The notes beneath the pieces were generated by a model. That model was given only the letters and a program-made list of their open reading frames with translations, made no database searches and was not told the origin of the DNA. From Nocardia australiensis (GTDB lineage: Bacteria > Actinomycetota > Actinomycetes > Mycobacteriales > Mycobacteriaceae), in contig NZ_JAJFZM010000001.1 of the NCBI RefSeq assembly GCF_020733705.1, positions 1,240,001 to 1,304,000 of the forward strand: a stretch of 64,000 nucleotides of DNA, written 5' to 3'. Position numbers and translations under genes: made by a program. Shown piece after piece: positions 44,389-51,989 of the stretch (the first letter of the stretch is position 1; each line of letters opens with the position of its first letter).

Positions 44389-45159
44389 TCAGCGCGTTTG
44401 CTTGCGGAAGATCGACGTCGACCAGAAATATCCGACCGCAGCGAGCCCGACACACCAGGCGATGGAAATGATGCCGTTGTTGCCGATTTCGGTGCCCATG
44501 AGCAATCCGCGAATGGTCTCGGTCAGCGGCGTGAACGGCTGATACTCGGCGAACTGCCGCAGCCCGACCGGCATGGTGTCGGTGCCGACCAGTCCGCTGC
44601 CGAGGAACGGCAGCATGATCAGCGGGAACGGCATATTGCTCGCGCTCTCGGGATTCGGTGCGATCAAACCCATGCCGACCGCGAGCCAGGTGAGCGCGAA
44701 GACCAGCATGGCCAGCAGCCCGAACGCCGCGACCCACTCGACGATATTCGCCGAGGGCCGGAACCCGATGAGCAGTGCGACAACGACCATCGCGGCGATG
44801 CCGAGCATGGCCTGGATCAGCGCGCCGACCACATGACCTGTCAGCATCGACGATTGCGAAATCGCCATGGTGCGAAAGCGATTGACGATGCCCTTGGTGG
44901 TGTCGGTCGCGATGGACACCGCCACCGAGGCCGTAATATACGCCGGGATCATCAGCAACATGCCTGGCGTCAGATAGTCGATATAGTTGCCGCCCGACGA
45001 CTTCTCCAGTGCGCCACCGAATACGAAGTTGAAGGTCAGCAGCAGCACAATCGGCATGAGGACGACACCGAAGGTCATGCTCGGGTATCGCTTGGCGTGC
45101 AACAGGTTACGTCGCAGCATTGTCGCCGAGTCGGCCATTGCGTAGGTCATCGTCGTCAT
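44389..45159 (-). CDS. ABC-2 type permease, DrrB family
   Basis: 256 residues with six membrane helices and the ABC-2/DrrB hallmark FGVVLMPIVLLLTFNFVFGGAL, LTPGMLLMIPAYITASVAVSIATDTTKGIVNRFRTMAI and TPLTETIRGLLMG. It is the membrane half of a drug or lipid exporter with the adjacent DrrA ATPase. It overlaps that gene by 4 bases and is last in the EXLDI-DrrA-DrrB series. The substrate is unknown, but the divergent biosynthetic operon offers a candidate product (inference). Confidence 0.9.
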   Translation of the reverse strand: MTTMTYAMADSATMLRRNLLHAKRYPSMTFGVVLMPIVLLLTFNFVFGGALEKSSGGNYIDYLTPGMLLMIPAYITASVAVSIATDTTKGIVNRFRTMAISQSSMLTGHVVGALIQAMLGIAAMVVVALLIGFRPSANIVEWVAAFGLLAMLVFALTWLAVGMGLIAPNPESASNMPFPLIMLPFLGSGLVGTDTMPVGLRQFAEYQPFTPLTETIRGLLMGTEIGNNGIISIAWCVGLAAVGYFWSTSIFRKQTR

Positions 45160-46136
45160 CGTGCGACCGCCTTTTCCATGGTGGACGCTCCGGTGAGGGT
45201 GAGGAATACGTCGTCGAGGGTGGGGGTGTGCACCGAGAGCCCGGAGACCTCGATCTGTTCGTAATCGAGCCGGTCCAGCACCGCGCGCAGCGACGTGACG
45301 CCGCCGTCACTGGGAACCGCGAGGGTGAATTCCGCCTCGCCCGCATCGTCTACCGTCCGCGCGTCGAGACCATCCAGCGCCGTCGAGGCGGCATCACGGC
45401 CGCGCCGGTCGGCGAACTGCAGCCGGATGTGCCCGCCGGGCACGCGTCGCTTCAGCTCGCCGGCGGTGCCTTCGGCCACGATGCGGCCGTGGTCGAGCAC
45501 TGCGATCCGGTCGGCCAGCTGATCGGCTTCCTCCAGGTACTGCGTGGTGAGGAATACGGTCACGTTGTAGTCCTCGACCAACCCGCGAATGATGTCCCAG
45601 ATGGCCCGCCTGCTGCGCGGGTCGAGGCCGGTGGTCGGTTCGTCGAGGAAGATGATGCGCGGATCGCCGACCAGCGTCATCGCAAGGTCGAGGCGGCGGA
45701 CCATACCGCCGGAGTAGGTGGACGCGGTTTTGTCGGCCGCGTCGACCAGGTCGAAGCGCTCCAGCAGGTCCGCGGCGAGGCGCTTGCTGTCGCGGCGCGG
45801 CAGATGGTGCAGATCGCCCATCAGGATCAGGTTCTCCCGGCCGGTCAGCAGGTCGTCGACGGCGGAGAACTGTCCGGTGACCCCGATGGCGCCGCGTACC
45901 GCGTCGGGATGGGTCGCCGGACTGTGCCCGTCGACCAGGATCTCGCCACCATCGGGGTGCATGAGCGTGGTGAGGATCTGCACCGTGGTGGTCTTGCCCG
46001 CCCCGTTGGGGCCGAGCATCGAATACACCGTGCCCTCGGAGACCGAAATGTCGATGCCGTCGAGCACCACTTGGTCTCCGAACGATTTACGGAGGCCCGT
46101 TGCCGAAATGGCCGGCCCGCGCTGACCGTTGTCCAT
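45156..46136 (-). CDS. ABC transporter ATP-binding protein, DrrA family
   Basis: About 326 residues. The nucleotide-binding domain is complete: Walker A MLGPNGAGKTTTV, signature STYSGGMVRRLDLAMTLVGDP (a DrrA variant of LSGGQ), Walker B RIIFLDEPTTGLDP and the H-loop region VFLTTQYLEEAD (Gln in place of His, as in many DrrA proteins). The C-terminal DrrA1 extension is present (VHTPTLDDVFLTLTG). ATG 46136 has an AAAGG site 7 nt upstream; ATG 46151 is an alternative. It powers the exporter with the overlapping permease gene. Confidence 0.9.
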   Translation of the reverse strand: MDNGQRGPAISATGLRKSFGDQVVLDGIDISVSEGTVYSMLGPNGAGKTTTVQILTTLMHPDGGEILVDGHSPATHPDAVRGAIGVTGQFSAVDDLLTGRENLILMGDLHHLPRRDSKRLAADLLERFDLVDAADKTASTYSGGMVRRLDLAMTLVGDPRIIFLDEPTTGLDPRSRRAIWDIIRGLVEDYNVTVFLTTQYLEEADQLADRIAVLDHGRIVAEGTAGELKRRVPGGHIRLQFADRRGRDAASTALDGLDARTVDDAGEAEFTLAVPSDGGVTSLRAVLDRLDYEQIEVSGLSVHTPTLDDVFLTLTGASTMEKAVAR

Positions 46137-46255
46137 CGATTTGCCTTTCATTAGATAGTGCGAATGAATGCATGAGTTACCCGCACCGCCACCGAGGTCG
46201 GTGCGGCGAGTTCTATTGAGCGAGTTACATTCGGTTGCCCGGGAGCGAGATTCGA

Positions 46256-46774
46256 CTAGATGTCGAGCTCCTCCACCGGCGGGCGGTCCGCGATCTGAGC
46301 CACCCGGTCATAGAGCTTGTCCGGAATCTTCCCCTTCAGTTCGCCGAGCGAATCGACCACTTCATAGATGAAGTCGCCCCAGTCCTGATCACCGACGCCG
46401 AGCATGCGCCGCCAGTTCGTCAGATCCTTGAGCCAGTTGGAGTTGGACTGCGGGTATTCGTCCCAGTTCGAGTACTGGGCGTGCATAACGAACTTGCCTT
46501 TGCGGCTGCGATACACCTGAACATGCTCGAAGCGTTCATCGTTCATATCCCGAATCTCGCCGAGCAGGGCGCCGGAGAAACGGACCTGACGCACGCCGTT
46601 GTGGCCGACCCGAAGCACCACCTCGTCGTAGCCTTCCAGCCTGCCCTCCTCCAGTTCGATGAACCGCCGCAGCGCGGTAGTCACCGCCCCCGACAGATTG
46701 CCGCCGACTAGTTCCTGCGCGCGCTGGAACAGCGCCATGTCGTCGTCGGCAACGTAGATCGTCTTGTTGGGCAT
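46256..46774 (-). CDS. EXLDI family protein with RHH-like N-terminus
   Basis: 172 residues ending in EELDI, the C-terminal EXLDI motif that names this actinobacterial family. The first 45 residues (KTIYVADDDMALFQRAQELVGGNLSGAVTTALRRFIE) have the strand-helix-helix layout of ribbon-helix-helix repressors. The middle is a beta-rich region (EVVLRVGHNGVRQVRFSGALLGEI; VYRSRKGKFVMHAQYSNWDEYP). It is first in the operon with the DrrAB exporter. ATG 46774 is probably leaderless: TATAGT lies 6 nt upstream, and direct repeats overlie it, suggesting autorepression. Direct DNA binding is an inference. Confidence 0.8.
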   Translation of the reverse strand: MPNKTIYVADDDMALFQRAQELVGGNLSGAVTTALRRFIELEEGRLEGYDEVVLRVGHNGVRQVRFSGALLGEIRDMNDERFEHVQVYRSRKGKFVMHAQYSNWDEYPQSNSNWLKDLTNWRRMLGVGDQDWGDFIYEVVDSLGELKGKIPDKLYDRVAQIADRPPVEELDI

Positions 46775-46780
46775 GATTCG

Positions 46781-46786
46781 ACTATA
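46781..46786 (-). promoter_or_regulatory. Candidate -10 box of the EXLDI-DrrAB operon
   Basis: TATAGT on the minus strand, 6 nt before the ATG at 46774, with no Shine-Dalgarno site. Confidence 0.5.
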
Positions 46787-46802
46787 CGTAGATGTATACG
46801 TA
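46783..46802. promoter_or_regulatory. Direct-repeat operator over the EXLDI promoter
   Basis: TATACGTA occurs at 46783-46790 and again at 46795-46802, a 12-bp period. The first copy overlaps the -10 box. Short tandem half-sites one helical turn apart are the usual form of RHH operators. Confidence 0.55.
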
Positions 46803-46929
46803 CACGCAAGACCTGGGCTCGAGAACCAGCATTGAACCGCTCGGCGGCCCGGCCCGTAGTTCACGGAGTACGCGATGCGCGACCGCTCGGGTGGCCGCAC
46901 GCGGCCGGCCGCAGGGAGAAGGAGTGCCG

Positions 46930-48621
46930 ATGCCGAACAGGGTGGCGGATTATCTGGTACGAGCGGTTTCGACGCAGGGTGTTCGACACATCTTCGGCGT
47001 AGACGGCGCGAACATCGAGGACCTCTACGACGCCATCTTCGACGCGCGGGTCGACATCACCGGCGTCGTCGCCAAGCACGAATTCTCCGCGGCCACCATG
47101 GCTGACGGATACGCCCGTTCCACCAGCGGGCTCGGTGTCGTATGCGCCACCTCGGGGGGCGGGACCATGAATCTCGTTGCCGGACTGGCCGAATCATTCG
47201 CATCGCGAGTTCCGGTGCTAGCCCTGATCGGGCAGCCGCCGACCGTGCTCGAGGGCCGCGGCGCCTTCCAGGACACCAGCGGCCAGCCGGGCACCATCGA
47301 CGCGGTCGCGCTGCTGAGCCAGATCAGTCGCTACTGCGCGCGCGTCGAGTCCGGCGCCGAACTGCCCGATCAGCTGGTCAGGGCCGTCGCCGCCGCGCGC
47401 GGCGGCGGCCCGGCGGTGCTGCTGTTGCCCAAGGATGTGCAACAGTCCGAACTGACGGAGGTCGCGCCGCCGCGCTGGAGGCCCGCCGTCCACCGCGATG
47501 ACGAGAGCGCGCTCGCGGCGGTCCGCGGCGCGCTGCGCACGGCGCGGCGTACCGGCAAGATCGTGATCCTCGCCGGTGATCAGGTAGCCCGCGACAATGC
47601 GCGCGGCGAATTATCTTGGCTGGCAACTACATTGGATGCACTCGTCGGCGTCGCACCAGACGCGAAGGACGTCTACGACAATGCCGACGCCGGGTTCTGC
47701 GGGGTCGCGGGGACCATGGGACATCAGGAACTCGGCGAGGCCATTCGTTCGGCGGCACTGTGCCTGATCGTCGGCACCCCGATGCCGATCACCGCACGAA
47801 CCGGACTGGAGGAATTGCTGGGCAACCGCGTCGTCGCGAGTATCGGGGCCACCGCGCCCCATGTGTCCGCGATCCACGCCACCAGCACGAATCTGGCGTT
47901 GACGCTGTCCGAGCTTGCGGACGTATTCGCCGGTGCCGCACCGTCATCGTCTCGGGAGTCGCCCGCCTCGAATCCGCTGACACCGCTGGAGGTTCCGGAA
48001 TCGGCAGGCCCCGGCCTGCGCTACCGGGAACTGGTCGAGGCAATCGGCGCGGCACTACCCGAAGGCACCGATGTCTTCGCTGACGCGGGCAATACCGGTG
48101 CCGCGGTGGTGCACCATCTGCGCGTGCCCAGCGGTGGCCGGTTCGTCGCCGCACTCGGCATGGGCGGCATGGGTTATGCGTTCGGTGCGGGTATCGGGTC
48201 GGCCTTCGCCCGCCACCGCGGACCCACCGGGTCGCGCCACACCGTGGTCATCGCGGGAGACGGCGCGTTCTTCATGCACGGCATGGAATTACACACCGCC
48301 ATCGAGCACGAACTGCCGATCACGTTCATCGTCCTCAACAACAACGCGCACGCCATGTGCCTCACCCGCGAGCAGCTCTACTACCGAGATCGCCACAGCT
48401 TCAACAGGTTTCGACCCGCACATCTCGGTGCTGGTATCGACGCCATGTTCCCGGACCTGCCCACTCACTCGGTGCGTTCGCGGCACGAGCTCACCGCCGC
48501 GCTGGGTACGTGCCTCGAATCCAAAGGCCCGTCATTCATTTCGATCGATTGCGACCCCGACGAAGTTCCACCCTTCATACCGTTCTTGTCGACGTTGGAA
48601 GCCTCCAGGAGAACACCATGA
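46930..48621 (+). CDS. Thiamine-diphosphate-dependent enzyme (acetolactate-synthase-like)
   Basis: 563 residues, full length. Three domains of the POX/ALS family: PYR domain with the ylide-activating Glu51 (VVAKHEFSAATMADGYARS), a central domain, and a PP domain with the GDG-x-NN cofactor motif (GDG 443-445, NNN 470-472). It should make a carbanion from a 2-oxo acid and either release an aldehyde or couple it to another carbonyl. It is not an obvious biosynthetic acetolactate synthase, as no regulatory subunit or ilv gene lies nearby. ATG 46930 has GAAGGAG. It is first of four coupled genes; the next starts within its stop (ATGA). Confidence 0.85.
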   Translation: MPNRVADYLVRAVSTQGVRHIFGVDGANIEDLYDAIFDARVDITGVVAKHEFSAATMADGYARSTSGLGVVCATSGGGTMNLVAGLAESFASRVPVLALIGQPPTVLEGRGAFQDTSGQPGTIDAVALLSQISRYCARVESGAELPDQLVRAVAAARGGGPAVLLLPKDVQQSELTEVAPPRWRPAVHRDDESALAAVRGALRTARRTGKIVILAGDQVARDNARGELSWLATTLDALVGVAPDAKDVYDNADAGFCGVAGTMGHQELGEAIRSAALCLIVGTPMPITARTGLEELLGNRVVASIGATAPHVSAIHATSTNLALTLSELADVFAGAAPSSSRESPASNPLTPLEVPESAGPGLRYRELVEAIGAALPEGTDVFADAGNTGAAVVHHLRVPSGGRFVAALGMGGMGYAFGAGIGSAFARHRGPTGSRHTVVIAGDGAFFMHGMELHTAIEHELPITFIVLNNNAHAMCLTREQLYYRDRHSFNRFRPAHLGAGIDAMFPDLPTHSVRSRHELTAALGTCLESKGPSFISIDCDPDEVPPFIPFLSTLEASRRTP

Positions 48622-49280
48622 CCACCACCAGCCCCCTGCCCGCACTCAGCGATATACCGGCGGACGTCGTCCCCGCCGTGCTGCGAATCGAGAACTCCGA
48701 CAAGGACGCCACCATGCCGGTCATCATGGATATGTTGCGGTCGGTGTACCCGCACGATCAGATCTTCGGTGAATACTGTCCGGTTCAGGCGTATATCGCC
48801 GCTCCACCGCAGCAGGTGTTCGAATACCTGGCCGACACTAGGTCACTGGAGGAATGGACCTACAGCCTGCGGGGTTTCACCGAAACCGAGGAACCCGGCC
48901 TATGGCTGGCCTATGACCGGCTCGGCTACGCCACCAAGATCTTCACTCGCACGGTGGCACACCGCGAGGGCATGACCGTCGACTATCACTGTGCCTGGGA
49001 TCAGGCACAACACCTGTGGATGATCTACCTACTCCGGGTTGTCGATGCGCAGCAGGTGTTCAATAAGCCGGGTTCGGTAGTGCTGTGGGTCAACTGCAAA
49101 CACCCTTTCTACGACGAGAATCCCTATCCCGAGACCACCCCCGCGAAACGGCCGGTGTGGGTGGGCGACTTCTGGGAGATGTTCTCCGCCGGACATCAAT
49201 TGGAAATGGACAACCTCAAGGCGATCTGCGAATACCGCGCGGCACATGGTCTGCCGATCAAACCCGACTGGATGAAGTGA
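48618..49280 (+). CDS. SRPBCC (START-like) family protein
   Basis: 220 residues. A helical N-terminal extension of about 55 residues precedes the SRPBCC domain, which opens with CPVQAYIAAPPQQVFEYLADTRSLEEWTY and ends with the long C-terminal helix (GDFWEMFSAGHQLEMDNLKAICEY). The fold forms a hydrophobic cavity and is used by polyketide cyclases/aromatases and ligand-binding proteins, so here it may bind or cyclise the operon's product. Start ATG 48618 overlaps the TPP-enzyme stop by 4 bases, with AGGAG upstream. Confidence 0.75.
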   Translation: MTTTSPLPALSDIPADVVPAVLRIENSDKDATMPVIMDMLRSVYPHDQIFGEYCPVQAYIAAPPQQVFEYLADTRSLEEWTYSLRGFTETEEPGLWLAYDRLGYATKIFTRTVAHREGMTVDYHCAWDQAQHLWMIYLLRVVDAQQVFNKPGSVVLWVNCKHPFYDENPYPETTPAKRPVWVGDFWEMFSAGHQLEMDNLKAICEYRAAHGLPIKPDWMK

Positions 49281-49290
49281 GGCACCGGCT

Positions 49291-50325
49291 ATGGAACCCG
49301 ATTTCTCTGGACTACCGACCGTCAGCCTGATCGACATTGCGAGTTATCTGCCCGGTGATCCGGTCGGCACCGAATATTTCACGCCATACAGCCGTTCGGA
49401 TCGGATGGCGAAGAACGTCATGTTCCGCTCGCCGAGAGCCCGCCATCATGTGGGCCGCGACGAAACAGCGGTCGATATGGTCGAACGCGCCGTCGCCCCA
49501 TTGATCGAACGCCGTGGCGCGCAATTACTTTCGAATATCGATGTACTGATCACCCACACCCAGCTACCGGACAACCCGGTGCTCGGATCAGGTCCGGAGG
49601 TCGCGCGCAGACTCGGTATGCGGCCCGGTTTCGTCTACGACGTACACAACGGCGGCTGCGCGGCTTTCATCCACATGATGTCGATGGCGCGAATGATCCT
49701 GCAAACTACTGACGCTCGCACCGCTCTTATCGCCGCGACGCAGAACACCGCCGGGCCGGTGTTCACCCAGTCCGATATCCGCGAGCTCGCGCAGGCACCG
49801 GTGCCCGGCGACGGTTGCGGTGTCGGGCTGCTGGTTAAGGACGACACCGCACCGATTCTCGATATCGAATGCCGGACCTATCCGGAATTCGCCGGTGACA
49901 TGTCGTTTTCCACCAATGGTGATCGCAAATATTGGGAGCCTGGCGAAGGACAGGGCTGTGTGAGCTTCACCGAATCGAAGATCACCAAGGTGTTCGCCCG
50001 CGGCAACCGGCTCGTACCCGAGGTCGCGCTGGCGGTATGCGACCGGATCGGCGTGCGGGGTCGCGATATCGACACCTTCGTGACCAATCAGCCGAACCGG
50101 CTGTTCCTGCGCAACTGGCACGACGCGCTCGAACTGCCCGCGCAGCGCCATCCGGACACCTTCGATCAGTGCGGAAACCTTTTTGCCGCAGGCATTCCCG
50201 TCACTCTGGATGTGGAGAACCGGGCGGGCAGACTGCGTAACGGATCGGTGGTGCTGATGTCGGCGTTCGCGCACGCCGGTGATTTCGCGGGGGCGGCGGC
50301 AGTGCGCTGGGGCGCGGCGGTATGA
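49291..50325 (+). CDS. 3-oxoacyl-ACP synthase III-like (KAS III) condensing enzyme
   Basis: 344 residues, two-fold thiolase fold. The nucleophile is Cys123 in VYDVHNGGCAAFIHMM. The Asn of the triad is in DQCGNLFAAGIPVTL (Asn296). At the position of the catalytic His (HQAN in FabH) the sequence has Asn266 (TNQPNRLF). It should accept an acyl group on Cys123, but may not decarboxylate malonyl groups normally, so it may act as an acyl transferase or use a different acceptor. It lies 10 bases after the SRPBCC gene and overlaps the aminotransferase start by 4 bases (ATGA). Confidence 0.85.
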   Translation: MEPDFSGLPTVSLIDIASYLPGDPVGTEYFTPYSRSDRMAKNVMFRSPRARHHVGRDETAVDMVERAVAPLIERRGAQLLSNIDVLITHTQLPDNPVLGSGPEVARRLGMRPGFVYDVHNGGCAAFIHMMSMARMILQTTDARTALIAATQNTAGPVFTQSDIRELAQAPVPGDGCGVGLLVKDDTAPILDIECRTYPEFAGDMSFSTNGDRKYWEPGEGQGCVSFTESKITKVFARGNRLVPEVALAVCDRIGVRGRDIDTFVTNQPNRLFLRNWHDALELPAQRHPDTFDQCGNLFAAGIPVTLDVENRAGRLRNGSVVLMSAFAHAGDFAGAAAVRWGAAV

Positions 50326-51356
50326 GCATCCGGCTGACCGCTGAGACTCGGCGCTCGCGTCGGTACCGAACCGAACGGGTGCCTACCCGTTTCGATCTGA
50401 GCCTGAGCGAGAATCCGTTCCCGCCACTGCCTTCGGTATTGCTCGCGGTGAATACTGTACTGACGCACGCGAATCGGTATCCAGAGTTCCTGCCGCACCG
50501 CTTGCCGAAGCTGATCGCCGACCATATCGGCGCGCATTCGGATCAGGTGGTCGTCGGTTCCGGCGCGACCGGGGTGGCCATGCAGATCATTCAGGCCTTG
50601 ACCAGGTGCGGCGATGAAATCGTCTACAGCACACCGACATTCGACGGCTATCCGATCATGGCGGAGATGGCCGGACTCGATGCCGCACCGGTGCCGCTGG
50701 ACGCGGGCGGCAACCAGGATTTGCCAGGCATGGCACGGGCGATCAATAGGCGGACGGGGTTGGTGGTGGTCTGCCGTCCACACAATCCGACCGGCACCCT
50801 GCTCCCGATCGGCGCGTTGAAGGGATTCCTGCGCACGGTCCCGCGCCGAGTGCCGGTCATTCTCGACGAGGCATACGCCGAGTTCCTCAGCGGTGACGAG
50901 CGGATAGACACCCGCGCACTACTGCGGCGTCATCCGAATCTGCTTGTGCTGCGCACCTTTTCCAAAGCGTATGGGCTCGCCGGACTGCGCGTCGGCTATG
51001 TGTTCGGCAGCCGCGAGCTGATCGGCCGGGTGCACCGTCTACAGCTGCCGTTCGGGATGAGTTCGGCGGCGGTGGCCGCGGTAGCGGCGTCGTACGCGGC
51101 CGAACCCGAACTCAGCGCCCGCATCCTGCGCATCACCACCGAGCGGGAAATGCTACGCACCGCGCTGTGCCGCCGAGGTATCGCGGTACCGCACAGCCAT
51201 GCCAACTTCCTCTATCTGCCGGGGCCGGGTATCGCGACGGCGCTACGCCGTGCTGGTATCGCCGCCAAGGCATACCCCGACGGCAGCGCCCGCATTGCGG
51301 TCGGTGACCCCGACGCCGGACTCGCCGTACTGGCGGCAGCGACAAGCATGCGGTAG
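50322..51356 (+). CDS. PLP-dependent aminotransferase, class I/II (HisC-like)
   Basis: 344 residues, fold type I. Visible are LSLSENPFPPLP near the N-terminus, the cofactor-binding VVVCRPHNPTGTLLP, Asp182 in VILDEAYAEF (PLP N1) and Lys215 in LRTFSKAYGLAGLRVGYVFG (Schiff base). It resembles histidinol-phosphate aminotransferases in length and motifs, but its place at the end of this operon suggests it aminates a keto product made by the TPP and KAS III-like enzymes (inference). ATG 50322 overlaps the KAS III stop. Confidence 0.88.
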   Translation: MSIRLTAETRRSRRYRTERVPTRFDLSLSENPFPPLPSVLLAVNTVLTHANRYPEFLPHRLPKLIADHIGAHSDQVVVGSGATGVAMQIIQALTRCGDEIVYSTPTFDGYPIMAEMAGLDAAPVPLDAGGNQDLPGMARAINRRTGLVVVCRPHNPTGTLLPIGALKGFLRTVPRRVPVILDEAYAEFLSGDERIDTRALLRRHPNLLVLRTFSKAYGLAGLRVGYVFGSRELIGRVHRLQLPFGMSSAAVAAVAASYAAEPELSARILRITTEREMLRTALCRRGIAVPHSHANFLYLPGPGIATALRRAGIAAKAYPDGSARIAVGDPDAGLAVLAAATSMR

Positions 51357-51384
51357 AACCGACCGGGCCGGCATGAGCGCAAGC

Positions 51385-51795
51385 TCAGTTGGCGGGCGCG
51401 CAGGCGTCGCGCAGCGAGCAGGCCCCGCATGAGGACCCACAGCCGCCGACGGGCTCGGCGGGTACCAGCCCGGCCACGGCGCGTTCACCGAGGTTCGCAC
51501 CGGCACCGAGGGTGAACAGGGCGATAAGTGCCGCGACCACCGCGACGACGAGGGCGACAATACCGCCCGACGCGAGGGCGATCAGACCGCTGGCGAAAAG
51601 CAGCGCACCGGCGGCCACCGAGGTGGGGGCGGCGACGCGGTTGGCGATGCGGAAGGTTTCGTCACTGTGCAGGGCGGCTTCGGTATGCACACCGACGAAG
51701 CGGTTGCGCGGCAGCCTGCCGGTCAGTCCCAGCACGCCAGTCGCGACGGCCACCATGGCCAGCACGAACAGGACTAGAGCGACAACGAACACCAC
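51385..51795 (-). CDS. SdpI family membrane protein with Cys-rich tail
   Basis: 136 residues with three hydrophobic segments and the SdpI-type loop [31 protein letters not shown]. The last 20 residues form a cysteine cluster ([18 protein letters not shown], four Cys) that could bind a metal. The gene beside leuS corresponds to Rv0039c (from memory). In Bacillus SdpI gives immunity to a toxic peptide; in actinobacteria the function is unknown. ATG 51795; it faces leuS divergently. Confidence 0.8.
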   Translation of the reverse strand: MVFVVALVLFVLAMVAVATGVLGLTGRLPRNRFVGVHTEAALHSDETFRIANRVAAPTSVAAGALLFASGLIALASGGIVALVVAVVAALIALFTLGAGANLGERAVAGLVPAEPVGGCGSSCGACSLRDACAPAN

Positions 51796-51989
51796 AGCAG
51801 ATTAACTCACCACCGCGAAACCACTACCGGCCACTCCCCGGCGATCGGCTGACGCACCGTAGGACGAACGCGCGAATCGGTGGCCGCGCCGGTGTGCACC
51901 CGGCCCGATTTTCGGTCCTCCGACCCGGACGTTCTACCCTGATAGACAGAGTTATGACCCGGGGATCGGCAAAACAAGAAGGCAGGACG

